A stretch of DNA of 64,000 nucleotides from Dehalococcoidia bacterium (GTDB lineage: Bacteria; Chloroflexota; Dehalococcoidia; Lucifugimonadales; Lucifugimonadaceae): positions 1-64,000 of the forward strand of contig DUCO01000030.1 of the NCBI GenBank assembly GCA_012959765.1, given 5' to 3'. The notes under the pieces were generated by a model. It was not told the origin of the DNA and did not search any database. It was given only the letters and a program-made list of their open reading frames with translations. A program made the translations under genes and the position numbers. This document shows positions 25,829 through 35,396 of this stretch, one piece after another. Positions within the stretch are counted from its first letter, which is position 1, and each line of letters opens with the position of its first letter.

Positions 25829-28165
25829 CTAGGGTGCGAACAAATCCGGGTCTTGAATTTCGAACTCCTCTTCGTCGGGGTCGAACTGCTTCGTCGGCTC
25901 TTCATCCTCAACTTTTTCCAGCGGAGCGAACGACAACATCAGCCGCTTCACGCCCTGACCCGAAAACGCCACCGTAACCTGCGTATCGCCGCCAATACCC
26001 GACGAACTCACGACTACGCCCTCGCCAAACGTTCCATGACGAACCTTGTCGCCAGCAGCAAACTGATCGCCCGAACGGTCTGCAGATCGAGGCGCAGGAG
26101 TCGAGGCAGCTCGCTTCGTCCACATAGGATCTGGAATACGATCGGCAACTCGAGAATGACCTCGAATATCACGCGTCGTCGTAAGGGGATCCGGGATTTC
26201 GACTAAGAACCGTGATGCCATTTGCGAACCCGACTGGCCACGGAATCGACGCTGGAATGCCCTGAACAAATACAGCCGCTTGCGCGCGCGCGTCATGCCC
26301 ACATAAAGCAGTCGGCGCTCCTCCTCCAACTGCGTAGGATCATCGACACTTCGAGAGTGCGGCAGCAGGCCCTCTTCGAGCCCGACCAGAAATACAGCGT
26401 CGTACTCAAGCCCTTTTGCCTGGTGAAGAGTAATCAGCGTTATCGCCTCTTCTTCGACCCCAACGGTATCGTCACCGCCCTGCAATCCATCGACATCCGA
26501 AACCAGCGCCACGTTCTCCAAAAAATCGATCAGCTGGCCGCGCTCTTCAGAACCTGCAAACTGCTCGGCCGAAGCCTTCAGCTCCTGCAGGTTTTCCATC
26601 CGCTCTTCGCCACGCTCTGTGTCTTCCCTCAGCATCGCACCGTAGCCGCTCCGCTCCACCGTAAGATCGATCAACTCATTCGTGTCGAGAGCCAGTGATT
26701 GCTCAATAAGTCGGGTGATCAGATCACCAAACGCCCCTACCGATTTCAGCGCCCGAGTTGCCAGTTCAGCGTAGTAAGCAGGCGGATCCTCATCACCAAG
26801 TTGAACTCGGCTTATGTCGAGAATTACGTCTAGAACTGGCACGTCATTTGTAAGCGCAACCCGCCTGAGTTCGGCAACAGTTCGCGCCGAAATCCCCCGA
26901 GCGGGCACGTTGATTATGCGATCGAGCGCAGCATCATCGGCAGGGTTGGCGACCAGACGCAGGAACGCCAGAATGTCCTTGACCTCTTTACGGTCGTAGA
27001 ACTTCACACCCCCAACGAGTCGGTACGGAATTCCCTCTCGATTGCACGTAACCTCAAAAGCCCGTGACTGGGCGTTGACCCGGTACATGACTGCGATTTC
27101 GTTACGGCCAATACCGTCTTTAGTTTTCAGATCAGCAACAGCTTCCAGAACGAGCCGTGCCTCTTCCTCTTCGTTATATGCTTCAGCAACCGTAATTCGC
27201 GTGCCACGCCCGTTCTCGGTCCACAGATTTTTCTCCATGCGACCGTTGTTGTTTCCAATCACGGAATCGGCGGCTTCGAGGATGATCTGGGTAGAACGAT
27301 AGCTCTGATCGAGGGTCACGATCTTGGTGTTCTTGAACGTGCTCTGGAAGTCGGTGAGGTTCGATGGGTCGGCGTGACGCCACGAGTAGATCGACTGATC
27401 GGGATCGCCAACAACACAGATATTCTGGTTGTTCATCGCAAGCAGCCGAGCCACCTGGAACTGAATCGGGTTCGTGTCCTGAAACTCGTCGACAAGCAGG
27501 TGCTCGAACCGGTTCTGGTACTTCTCAAGCATCTCGGGATGTCCTTCGAGAAGCATGTAGGTTTTCAGCAGCAGGTCATCGAAATCGACAGCGTTTGCGC
27601 GCTGAAGTGCACCCTCGTACGCCTCGTAAACGCGGGTAGCGACCTCGTCCCTGTAGGTTTCGCTGCGGCGTTCGAGCTGTGCGGGGCTGCGCATGTTGTT
27701 CTTGGCGTCGGAAATAACGCTGAGCAACGCACGCGGCGGGAATTGCTTTGGGTCGATATCGAAGTCGTCCAGAATGCGGCGCGCCACCCGTGCCTGATCG
27801 TCGGCGTCGTAGATAGTGAACTCGGGTTTTAGCCCAACGCTCTCGCCGTCTGATCGCAGCACTCGTGAGCAGAATCCGTGAAAGGTTCGAACCTGAAGTT
27901 CGTTCGACCCGGCACCTACCAGACGTTCACACCGCTCTCGAAGTTCACGAGCAGCTTTGTTGGTAAAAGTCACCGCCAGAATTTTCCATGGCGGGATACC
28001 TTTTTCGCCAACCAGATAGGCAACACGGTGTGCCATAACCCGGGTTTTTCCCGAGCCGGGGCCTGCGACGATAAGCAGCGGTCCATCTGTGTGCGTTACA
28101 GCTTCTCGCTGTCGGTCGGAAAGACCGGCAAGAAGCTTTTCAGTGGCTGAGATCGAAGGCATCAA
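25829..28165 (-). CDS. pcrA: UvrD/PcrA-type superfamily 1A DNA helicase
   Basis: A 778-residue 3'-5' helicase. SDRQREAVTHTDGPLLIVAG is the Q-motif region, GPGSGKT (35-41) Walker A, AVTFTNKAARELRER motif Ia, VRTFHGFC motif Ib, LVDEFQDTN motif II, VGDPDQSIYSWR motif III, LDQSYRS motif IV, TLHQAKGLEYDAVFL motif V and LLYVGMTRARKRLYL motif VI. The C-terminal region (GDKVRHGTFGEGVVVSSS) is the Tudor-like RNA polymerase-binding domain of PcrA/UvrD. It unwinds DNA in repair and replication-transcription conflicts. The full length is typical. Confidence 0.95.
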   Translation of the reverse strand: MMPSISATEKLLAGLSDRQREAVTHTDGPLLIVAGPGSGKTRVMAHRVAYLVGEKGIPPWKILAVTFTNKAARELRERCERLVGAGSNELQVRTFHGFCSRVLRSDGESVGLKPEFTIYDADDQARVARRILDDFDIDPKQFPPRALLSVISDAKNNMRSPAQLERRSETYRDEVATRVYEAYEGALQRANAVDFDDLLLKTYMLLEGHPEMLEKYQNRFEHLLVDEFQDTNPIQFQVARLLAMNNQNICVVGDPDQSIYSWRHADPSNLTDFQSTFKNTKIVTLDQSYRSTQIILEAADSVIGNNNGRMEKNLWTENGRGTRITVAEAYNEEEEARLVLEAVADLKTKDGIGRNEIAVMYRVNAQSRAFEVTCNREGIPYRLVGGVKFYDRKEVKDILAFLRLVANPADDAALDRIINVPARGISARTVAELRRVALTNDVPVLDVILDISRVQLGDEDPPAYYAELATRALKSVGAFGDLITRLIEQSLALDTNELIDLTVERSGYGAMLREDTERGEERMENLQELKASAEQFAGSEERGQLIDFLENVALVSDVDGLQGGDDTVGVEEEAITLITLHQAKGLEYDAVFLVGLEEGLLPHSRSVDDPTQLEEERRLLYVGMTRARKRLYLFRAFQRRFRGQSGSQMASRFLVEIPDPLTTTRDIRGHSRVADRIPDPMWTKRAASTPAPRSADRSGDQFAAGDKVRHGTFGEGVVVSSSGIGGDTQVTVAFSGQGVKRLMLSFAPLEKVEDEEPTKQFDPDEEEFEIQDPDLFAP

Positions 28166-28259
28166 GCAATGTTAGCGGTCACCCGATTATTTGCTCGGCA
28201 ATATGGCACGGATTTTGGGTTGAAATCGTGCAGTGGGCACCTTCGCAATCAACTCGACT

Positions 28260-28709
28260 TCAACACTTGATGGTTCGGAATGTCGGTTGGAACCACAGAT
28301 CGCGGGTCAAAGTCATTGTTGCGTCATCGACCCGCCAGTAATAGCGAACAGCGTTGTAGTAAGCGTTGATTCGCCAAATTCCAGTTAGGCTGAAGTACTC
28401 AATATTGAAATCTGCATCACCGAACTCGGTCCAACAGTTGGTAATAACGTCCACATCCTCGATCGTCTGAGCGTCGGTAGCTTTCAAATAGTCGTGAACT
28501 ATCGCCAGAACTTCCGAATCGCTTCGGGTCGAGGGAATATTTGGAAGCTCAACTTCTTTATCGAGTACAAGAAGAGTCACACCAAGAAACACGAAATAAC
28601 CGGGGATCCCAACGAAAAAAATCGTTTTGAAGACATTCCCCACGAAATGGGTTCCGAATCGACGTTGCTTGTGGCCCTTATGAGGGGCGATTGTGTCGAG
28701 AATGCTCAT
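28260..28709 (-). CDS. Unknown protein with one membrane span
   Basis: 149 residues. A hydrophobic stretch near 27-49 (FKTIFFVGIPGYFVFLGVTL) anchors a C-terminal domain rich in aromatic residues (WTEFGDADFNIEYFSLTGIW, AYYNAVRYYWRVDDATMTLT), which suggests a small alpha+beta domain outside or inside the membrane. No family is recognised. It lies just upstream of pcrA on the same strand with a 94-base gap. Confidence 0.55.
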   Translation of the reverse strand: MSILDTIAPHKGHKQRRFGTHFVGNVFKTIFFVGIPGYFVFLGVTLLVLDKEVELPNIPSTRSDSEVLAIVHDYLKATDAQTIEDVDVITNCWTEFGDADFNIEYFSLTGIWRINAYYNAVRYYWRVDDATMTLTRDLWFQPTFRTIKC

Positions 28710-28732
28710 AGTAGAGCCTGAAATGCCACTAA

Positions 28733-29698
28733 TTATCTGGTCGCAGGTTGAGCCAGTTGATCTTCAAGTGCGGAAACGTCAATGTGCTCGGAAACAAGTT
28801 CAACTATTCGGGCCAGCTTGTCGGCGTGATCGAACCCGACCTGCGGTTGCAAGCCTTCGAGTTGCTCGGCCACATCGTGCGTGTTTCCGGGCACCACCAC
28901 CAGCGGAATTCCGCGCTGGGCAGCTTCGTAAACCACATACTCAACAGGCCGAATGCCTTTAGTCAAAACCAGAGCACGGGTCGTATCGGTCTGAATTGCA
29001 GCCAGCTGCACGTCCGGGCGATCGCCACGAACGATGACACCGGTGTTCTTCCGACTGGCAAAGTAAAAAGGTCCCCAGTCGAGCACCAGACCACCAATGA
29101 GAAAGTTGTCGAGCAGGCGATCCGACTGATCGTCATCACTCAGGAACTCGCCACCCAGAAACTCGGCGACCTGCCCAAGTTTTGGAGCCAGCATTCGCCT
29201 GTCGTCGGGAATCGATCCGAACAGCTTTACGCCCGCGGCTTCCAGATCTTCAGCGATCGTTCCATCGGCGTCTTTAGCACGGTATTTCGGGAGAGCGTTG
29301 ATGATCACCCCGGCAAGACGTGATCCGTACTCTTTCGCCGCAGCAGAAACGCCCTCGCCGTAACGGGCGATCAAAAGAATCAGACCATCGGTGGCGTTCG
29401 CCAGTTGCAGATTCGACTGAGCATCGGACGATCCTTCGATGATGACAATCTTGCTCTCGCCAGCCGAGCTTGAGATGTTCGAAGCGATATCGCCAACAGC
29501 ACCGCTCACCGCCGGGCTACCGGGCAACAGGCTGGCAAACACGCTAGCGTCTGCGCTGGCCGAAGCGTCGCCGTCAGCGTCTGTGGCCTTGCCTACTGCA
29601 ACCGGTGATTCACTTGAACCAAGCTGGCTTGCCAGCGCGGCTGCGATAGCCGTCTTTCCGGAACGATCCGAGAGTGATGCGATGATCAGAGTCGCCAT
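28733..29698 (-). CDS. P-loop DRTGG-domain protein (phosphotransacetylase N-terminal-like)
   Basis: 321 residues from Met at 29698 (MATLIIASLSDRSGKTAIAA). SLSDRSGKT is a BioD/CobB-type P-loop, and IVIIEGSSDAQSNLQL is the Walker-B-like strand. The second half (VRGDRPDVQLAAIQTDTTRA, LVLTKGIRPVEYVVYEAAQR) is a DRTGG domain, as found near the N-terminus of some phosphotransacetylases and in Chloroflexi stand-alone proteins. The function is unknown; nucleotide sensing is a reasonable guess. It is divergent from the tRNA-Phe. Confidence 0.8.
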   Translation of the reverse strand: MATLIIASLSDRSGKTAIAAALASQLGSSESPVAVGKATDADGDASASADASVFASLLPGSPAVSGAVGDIASNISSSAGESKIVIIEGSSDAQSNLQLANATDGLILLIARYGEGVSAAAKEYGSRLAGVIINALPKYRAKDADGTIAEDLEAAGVKLFGSIPDDRRMLAPKLGQVAEFLGGEFLSDDDQSDRLLDNFLIGGLVLDWGPFYFASRKNTGVIVRGDRPDVQLAAIQTDTTRALVLTKGIRPVEYVVYEAAQRGIPLVVVPGNTHDVAEQLEGLQPQVGFDHADKLARIVELVSEHIDVSALEDQLAQPATR

Positions 29699-29972
29699 TA
29701 ATATCCTCGAGAAGAAGAACAAATCAGAAGCTGCTCACAATCATACGGGCATCGTGGCGGTTCTAGTCGTTTAGCGAACGTGCAATAAGCAGACGAAATT
29801 ATAGCAGCGGACGCCGGAATCGCTGTATCAAATTCGTCGATTAGCGAAACCAATCACGCGAACTGGCTCAGGCTCGTCGCTAGTTCTATTGCCTACCCAC
29901 AAACCCGCGGATACGATTGATTGCCGTGCCGTGTCACTACCGTTCAGGTAGCACCGGCGCTGTGGTAGCCAG

Positions 29973-30048
29973 GCCGAGGTAGCTCAGTTGGTAGAGCAAT
30001 GGACTGAAAATCCATGTGTCGGCGGTTCGAGTCCGCCCCTCGGCACCA
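29973..30048 (+). tRNA. tRNA-Phe (GAA)
   Basis: A 76-base cloverleaf with encoded CCA. The acceptor stem GCCGAGG pairs with CCTCGGC, the D arm has AGCTCAGTTGGTAGAGC, the anticodon loop CTGAAAA carries GAA, and the T arm has GGTTCGAGTCC. The first base lies directly after a short A+T-poor leader. A terminator follows, then a compositionally different islet. Confidence 0.97.
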
Positions 30049-30063
30049 TTTGTTTGAACTAGA

Positions 30064-30107
30064 AATCGACCAGTTCCGTCTATTCGGGGCTGGTCGATTC
30101 TTGTTTT
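30064..30107 (+). terminator. Terminator after tRNA-Phe
   Basis: AATCGACCAG (30064-30073) pairs perfectly with CTGGTCGATT (30090-30099) across a 16-base loop and is followed by CTTGTTTT. It lies 16 bases after the tRNA. Confidence 0.8.
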
Positions 30108-30591
30108 GACAATAGTTCTGACAATAACTGGTTGCAAAATAGGCGTTATCAGTGGTGTTCAACGAAGCTGAAAAGGTCGAGCTGTCCACACTCAATATCG
30201 AACAATTACGGGTTGGAATGCGTCATCCCGGGCAGAATTCAGACGACTAGGCGCTCCCAGAGAGCCAGTTTGAGCCGGATTCGCCGACTGCCACGCCCCA
30301 CACGGCGAGGGAAGCGAGCTTCCGTTCAAGCGAGTCTGTGAGTGAGCTAGGAGAGGGCAACCCTCGAGACCTCGGACTCGCCGAGAGTGGATTGGGTCGA
30401 CTTTTTTTCTCCATGAAAATTCTGAAAAAGATATTTCTTGTCAAGTCCATCGCCGCGCGTAAATGTTTAGCGCGCCTCTCACGCCCTCATGATGCACGAG
30501 CAGCTGCGCTCCAACATCGCGGGCTCTCGTCTGAGTTCATGGCAAGCTGTAATAAGCGATTTGCACATGGATTTAGAACATGGAGCTGGTG
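30108..30591. other. Non-coding stretch at the left side of the islet
   Basis: About 480 bases without a supportable gene. Short open frames in all directions have no protein-like features. Several small inverted motifs occur (for example AGGGCAACCCT and CTCGGACTCGCCGAG), so this may be dispersed-repeat or decayed sequence. No integrase remnant is recognised. Confidence 0.4.
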
Positions 30592-30888
30592 ATGTACGAC
30601 CGAAATTTAGGAAGTTACGTTTGGTGTGGGACAGGCAGACAAGCTCGACCGAAGTGCCGGGTATGTAATGAACAAATGCTGCCGGTTCTCTTCGGTAACC
30701 AAGACCATCTCGGTGGGCGTGGCACAGCGTGGCTATGGGGCGGAGACACGCCTAAACCCGATTCGCCTTATTGGTGTTGTCCTGAGTGTGGTGTGAGCTA
30801 TATGGTCGGCAAGCGTGACTCGCTGAAGTTGCCAACCGTCGATGAGCTACCTGAACACATCCGAGTGTCTGAGCAAGGCGAACTGTAA
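30592..30888 (+). CDS. Small zinc-ribbon-like protein
   Basis: 98 residues from Met at 30592, preceded by GGAG at the right spacing; 30580 is an alternative start. Two Cys pairs (CRVCNEQM and CCPECGVSY) about 40 residues apart look like a zinc ribbon, separated by a Gly/Trp-rich linker (GRGTAWLWGGDTPKP). No family is recognised. The stop overlaps the start of a peptidase fragment (TAATG), so the two were probably an operon. Confidence 0.55.
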   Translation: MYDRNLGSYVWCGTGRQARPKCRVCNEQMLPVLFGNQDHLGGRGTAWLWGGDTPKPDSPYWCCPECGVSYMVGKRDSLKLPTVDELPEHIRVSEQGEL

Positions 30889-31010
30889 TGCAATCAATTC
30901 AAGACCGGCTAATGGCTGATGTCATGGCACTCACTGCCAATGGCGGGCGAAATGCAGGCACAGCCGGACACGATCGGGCTCGGGACTACATCGCTACCAG
31001 ATTGATCTAA
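30888..31010 (+). pseudogene. Truncated M28-type peptidase N-terminus
   Basis: A 40-residue reading frame, MQSIQDRLMADVMALT then ANGGRNAGTAGHDRARDYIA, and a TAA. The GGRxxGTxGHxxAxxYI pattern is the N-terminal signature of M28-like aminopeptidases, which are normally 300 or more residues; none of the metal-binding region follows. It is coupled to the preceding gene by a TAATG overlap. The rest appears lost at the junction with the A+T-rich segment to its right. Confidence 0.6.
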
Positions 31011-31312
31011 ATTCGGTGGCATTCGACTCTTCCCTGATAACACCTGATCGCAATACTAAACCTTCTAGGATCGGTACTGGATTTAGATTGAGTGGGCATG
31101 TCACATTGTTCGAGTGAACATCGATTTATCCTATGATAATTATCGAAAATGCGTGTAAGTACTATGTCTGCCTCGTAAATACTCATTGCCTGACGGGAGA
31201 CTAGCTAAAATTGTCCTTACTTGGTGCCTAGGGCACAATCATCGTCAATATAAAATTATTGCACTAATATAAATAGTTTGATAGATTTAAATTATTAAGA
31301 ATCGGTAAGGAA
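31011..31312. promoter_or_regulatory. A+T-rich region upstream of marR, possible operator
   Basis: No gene is seen. The sequence is much A+T-richer than the surroundings. A perfect palindrome GATAATTATC lies at 31135-31144 and TTTAAATTATTAAG lies close to the marR start. MarR proteins bind such short palindromes and usually repress their own operon, so this is a candidate promoter/operator region. The assignment is inferential. Confidence 0.4.
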
Positions 31313-31768
31313 ATGATGTCGAATAGTTCTGACGAACGAAACGGATTGATTACAGATCTGAAAAATCTGACGGAAAACATGCGTCCTCCCTGGAATAAGG
31401 GAGCAAACAGGTTGATGGATCTTGATCTAACAATTCCTCAACTGAAAGTCATGTACTTGATAGCGGACTTGAAGACTGCTCAGATGAACGTTATCGCACG
31501 TGAGATGGATATAACAGTTTCGACTTGTACCCACCTAATCGACAAACTCGTTGCGTCGGGTCACGTGGTGCGAGGTCAAGATCCTGATGATCGTCGAGTA
31601 GTTCTCTGCTCACTTTCTGATTCAGGAATTGAGTCACTGGACAAACTCCAGCAGGATATGCCATTCGCCAAAGATGAGTTCACTTCTCGTCTTTCCGTCG
31701 AAGAGTTGAAGATCTTCGTCGATGCGATCACGATCATGCAACGAGTTATGACGGAAATCAATTCTTGA
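31313..31768 (+). CDS. MarR-family transcriptional regulator
   Basis: 151 residues with a winged-helix domain. LTIPQLKVMYLIADLKTAQM is helices 2-3, NVIAREMDITVSTCTHLIDK the recognition helix, and LVASGHVVRGQDPDDRRVVL the wing with the conserved DxRxx motif. The N- and C-terminal helices form the dimer interface. It lies 77 bases upstream of an RND pump gene on the same strand, so it most likely controls that pump in response to a ligand. The start is ATG at 31313 or 31316, after GGTAAGG. Confidence 0.9.
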   Translation: MMSNSSDERNGLITDLKNLTENMRPPWNKGANRLMDLDLTIPQLKVMYLIADLKTAQMNVIAREMDITVSTCTHLIDKLVASGHVVRGQDPDDRRVVLCSLSDSGIESLDKLQQDMPFAKDEFTSRLSVEELKIFVDAITIMQRVMTEINS

Positions 31769-31788
31769 TAGACAGACATAATAGCTAG

Positions 31789-31801
31789 CGGTAGCCTACC
31801 G
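31789..31801. promoter_or_regulatory. Palindrome between marR and the RND gene
   Basis: CGGTAG-C-CTACCG, a perfect 6-bp inverted repeat about 45 bases upstream of the pump start. It could be a MarR operator or a small hairpin. Confidence 0.35.
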
Positions 31802-31845
31802 GCCTTCCAGTTGACTCCGCCTTAAATCACTAAGAAAGAACTGGA

Positions 31846-34455
31846 ATGCTGACAAAACTCGCCCTGCAGGGTCGATTCGTGACGCTCGCTTTAATGTTGG
31901 CCATCGTTATTGGCGGGTGGTTTAGCCTGACGAGCCTTCAAGTCGAACTGCTCCCTGATATCGAGTTCCCTGCAGTAACGATCTCGACTTTCTACGCGGA
32001 TGCATCATCACAGGATGTACTAGATAACGTAACCATCCCAATTGAGAATGCGCTAGATGGCATTGGTGAAATCACGTCACTCACAACAACTTCTGCCCCG
32101 AGTGTTTCTCAGGTCATCATCGAGACAAGTTTCGGGGATGATATGGCGGCTATCGAAAAAGACATTAGCCAACGAATCGGAAAATTGTCTTTCCCGCCAG
32201 GTGTAGTTCCAGAAGTTGCTCGTATTAATCCAAACTCATTCCCGGTAATCGAAATGGCTATCACAGGCGACCGGGAATTCACTTCGTTGGTTTCGTTGGT
32301 AAGTGAACAAATAGTCCCAGAACTGGAGTCACTCGAAGGCGTATTTTCGGCGGGTATCCCAGTCGGTCTCGAAGACGGTCTTTCGATTGCACGTGCGAAC
32401 GGCCAACCAGCAGTAACTCTCGGAATAATTAAAGAAGCTGATGCCAACATCATCGAAGTAGCCAATGCCGTCGAAGAACTCCTCGCCGAGTTACTACTCA
32501 CGTTGCCGAATGATGTACAAATTATTCAGATATCTAACGAAGCACCAGAAATCCAGGCGTCGATTGACGGTCTCACAGAGCATGTACTTCTTGGAGCACT
32601 ATTTGCGATCGCCGTAATGTTCGCATTTCTATTGAGCGTACGACCCACTCTCATTAGTTCGATATCAATCCCCGTAAGCGTATTTGCCGCATTGATCATC
32701 ATGCAACTACAGGGAATGAGCTTGAATTTACTCACGTTAGGTGCGCTTGCTATTGCCGTCGGCCGAGTGGTTGATGACTCAATAGTCGTGATTGAAAACA
32801 TTTTCCGGCATATTCAAATGGGAGAATCTCGAAAAGATGCTGCCATTAACGGTGCTCGTGAAGTAGCCGTTCCGATCACTGTCGCAACGCTAACTACAGT
32901 CGCAGTATTTGCACCACTCGCGCTAATTGGTGGATTCATCGGAGTGATATTTACACCGTTTGCTCTCGTGGTCACATACTCACTGATCGCCTCTCTGATA
33001 GTGGCACTCACAGTCGTTCCGGTTCTCGCATATATGTTTGTTTCTGGTACACCAAAACAGACCGAGAGTATGATGGAGAGAACCTACGGCCGTTTGGTGA
33101 GCATCGCATTGAAAAAGCGATGGCAAACGTTGGTCGCTTCCGTTGTACTCGCAGTTATTGCTTTCGCTCTAGTTCCTTTCATCCCAGTCAATTTTATCGG
33201 TGGCGCTGAGTCTGGCACATTGAGTATCCGTGTAATTGTTCCTGATGCTGGAGATCCAGAGGATGTGATTGGTCACCTCGCTGCAGTAGAAAATGTGCTT
33301 GAAACAATGCGAGACCAAGGCACCGTTAACGCCTATTCGGCGAACTACGGTGGAGCGGGATCGTTCGGTGCCATCGTCGGGGCAAACGCAGCAAATCTTC
33401 AAGTGAGTCTTGAGGAGGATGTTGATGCTGACTCAATAGCAGAATTGTTACGAAACTCCCTCCCTGTTGACGGTCGTTTGGTGACTGTTTCTACAGTCGA
33501 AGCCGGAGGTCCAAGTTCCAGTGGTCTTGAACTGATACTAAGAGGAACTGACTACGATAAATTATTCGATTCGGCCAACACATATGTTGAACTCCTATCG
33601 GAAATTGATGGGGTCGTAAACGTCAACCACAACGGTGTCGATCTCAGGGAAGCCAATGGACTCAGTGCCCTTGTGCCAATCATTCGCGTGGACAAGTTGC
33701 GTGCCATCAATATTGATGGATCAATAACTGTCGATGACACTGGGGCCATTAGCCTCGAAGTTGATCGGATAGGACAAGAGAATCCATTGCCAGCGGGTGT
33801 CGAACTCACAACCGGTGGTGTATTCGCTGATATTGACGAAGCGTTCCAGCAGATGGCCATCGCTATGGGAATTAGCGTCTTGCTGGTCTACCTCGTAATG
33901 GCGATCGCTCAGCGTTCGTTCATCCTTCCTGTGGTCATCGTCTCTGCAATGCCACTTGCATTTATTGGTGCTTTTGTAGCTCTGTTCATCTCTCAGCTTG
34001 CATTAGGGCTCCCAGCGCTGATGGGGTTGTTGATGTTGATTGGGTTAGTGGTTACCAACGCAATCGTTCTGATCTCATTCGTTGAACAGCTACGTGCCAG
34101 AGGAATGCCGATGAGAGAAGCACTGATTGTTGGAGGGCGTACTCGACTCCGGCCAATCTTGATGACTGCGTTCACCACTTCATTCGTGATGGTTCCAATG
34201 GCGTTGAGCTTAGGTGCTGAGAGTGGCGTGATAATCGGTGAGGAACTGGCAACTGTAGTGATCGGTGGCATCTTGACGTCAACATTTCTAACACTGTTGG
34301 TAATCCCGGTTATTTACAGCTTCCTTCGCAAGAAGGGTCCCAAGCTAATTACCGAGGTCGCAGGAGAACAAACAGAGTACACAGCGCTAATTTCTGAATC
34401 TGACAATACGGTAGGAGAGACGGTTCTGTCAGAACTCAGTGCCGGGGCAGAATAG
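31846..34455 (+). CDS. RND efflux transporter permease (HAE1/SwrC-like), short form
   Basis: 869 residues. TM1 is FVTLALMLAIVIGGWFSLTS, followed by the porter domain (ELLPDIEFPAVTISTFY). GRVVDDSIVVIENIFRH (from residue 306) is the TM4 motif with the paired Asp of the proton relay. IFTPFALVVTYSLIASLIVA and VPVLAYMF follow. A second porter domain and the TM7-12 half (GLPALMGLLMLIGLVVTNAI) complete the fold. It is about 150 residues shorter than AcrB, mainly in the porter/docking loops, as in Gram-positive SwrC-type pumps. No membrane-fusion or outer-membrane partner is adjacent. MarR is directly upstream. Confidence 0.92.
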   Translation: MLTKLALQGRFVTLALMLAIVIGGWFSLTSLQVELLPDIEFPAVTISTFYADASSQDVLDNVTIPIENALDGIGEITSLTTTSAPSVSQVIIETSFGDDMAAIEKDISQRIGKLSFPPGVVPEVARINPNSFPVIEMAITGDREFTSLVSLVSEQIVPELESLEGVFSAGIPVGLEDGLSIARANGQPAVTLGIIKEADANIIEVANAVEELLAELLLTLPNDVQIIQISNEAPEIQASIDGLTEHVLLGALFAIAVMFAFLLSVRPTLISSISIPVSVFAALIIMQLQGMSLNLLTLGALAIAVGRVVDDSIVVIENIFRHIQMGESRKDAAINGAREVAVPITVATLTTVAVFAPLALIGGFIGVIFTPFALVVTYSLIASLIVALTVVPVLAYMFVSGTPKQTESMMERTYGRLVSIALKKRWQTLVASVVLAVIAFALVPFIPVNFIGGAESGTLSIRVIVPDAGDPEDVIGHLAAVENVLETMRDQGTVNAYSANYGGAGSFGAIVGANAANLQVSLEEDVDADSIAELLRNSLPVDGRLVTVSTVEAGGPSSSGLELILRGTDYDKLFDSANTYVELLSEIDGVVNVNHNGVDLREANGLSALVPIIRVDKLRAINIDGSITVDDTGAISLEVDRIGQENPLPAGVELTTGGVFADIDEAFQQMAIAMGISVLLVYLVMAIAQRSFILPVVIVSAMPLAFIGAFVALFISQLALGLPALMGLLMLIGLVVTNAIVLISFVEQLRARGMPMREALIVGGRTRLRPILMTAFTTSFVMVPMALSLGAESGVIIGEELATVVIGGILTSTFLTLLVIPVIYSFLRKKGPKLITEVAGEQTEYTALISESDNTVGETVLSELSAGAE

Positions 34456-34488
34456 TATCTTCGTTTGTGAAAACAAGGAGATCTGTTT

Positions 34489-35304
34489 ATGTCCTGCCCG
34501 CACTGTCTAAACTCGTCCGTATCCAAGAGAAAACATCGAACCTCGCTTGGCTATCGAACTTTCTATTGCGCGGACTGTGATAGACGATTCAACGAACGTT
34601 CAGGAACACCTTTCAACGATCTCCAGTTCCCGACAGATATCGTCTTACTCGCTGTTCTCTGGCGACTGAGATACAAGTTAGGATTTCGTGACGTTGCAGA
34701 GCTTCTTTTACAGCGAGGTTTTGAAGTCAGCTACGAAGCGATACGGATTTGGGAGTTTAGATTTGCGCCACTGGTCAGCGAGAATCTTCGGTCGAAACGC
34801 CGTGGAATTGCTGGTCCATCCTGGTATCTGGACGAGACATACATCAAGGTCGGCGGTCGGTGGCGTTATCTCTACAGAGCGATAGATCGAGAAGGAAACC
34901 TGCTCGATTCAATGTTGAGCGAGCACAGAGACAAACACGCAGCTCGACGCTTCTTACGCCGTTTAATCGACAGTGCAGGACAGAAGCCATTGCGGATGAC
35001 GACTGATAAACATCCTGCCTACACGAAAGTAATTCGTTGGATCATTGGACGTAAAGTCTTACATCGCCACAATCAGTATCTAAACAATCGTATCGAGCAG
35101 AATCATCGAGGAATCAAGCAGCGTTACTATCCAATGCTCGGCTTCGCCAAGTTCGAGTCAGCCAGTCGGTTCTGCACGGCATTCGACGAGTTGCGAAATT
35201 ATTTAAGAGTCCGTGCCACAGCCGGTGAGTCCGTTCCAGCGGAAGTTCGACGGAAGATCTTTACCAACAGGTGGTCGACTCTAATGACCGAGTTATCAGC
35301 TTAA
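34489..35304 (+). mobile_element. IS6-like DDE transposase with N-terminal zinc ribbon
   Basis: 271 residues. A Cys cluster (CPHC at 3-6, CADC at 27-30) precedes the helical DNA-binding region. The catalytic residues are D115 (YLDETYIKVGG), D173 (TTDKHPAYTK) and E203 (NNRIEQNHRGIKQRYYPMLG), the IS6/IS240 pattern. The D173-E203 spacing is a few residues shorter than usual. The gene is intact and starts 33 bases after the RND stop. I could not find convincing terminal inverted repeats, so the ends of the element are not set and it may be immobile. Confidence 0.85.
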
Positions 35305-35396
35305 TTACAGGGATCGGGCATGTATTTAGGTCGACCTATTTTCGGGGTTGAGCGCTGAGTCCTGACGGATCCATCCATCCGGCGTCACACGCCGCA

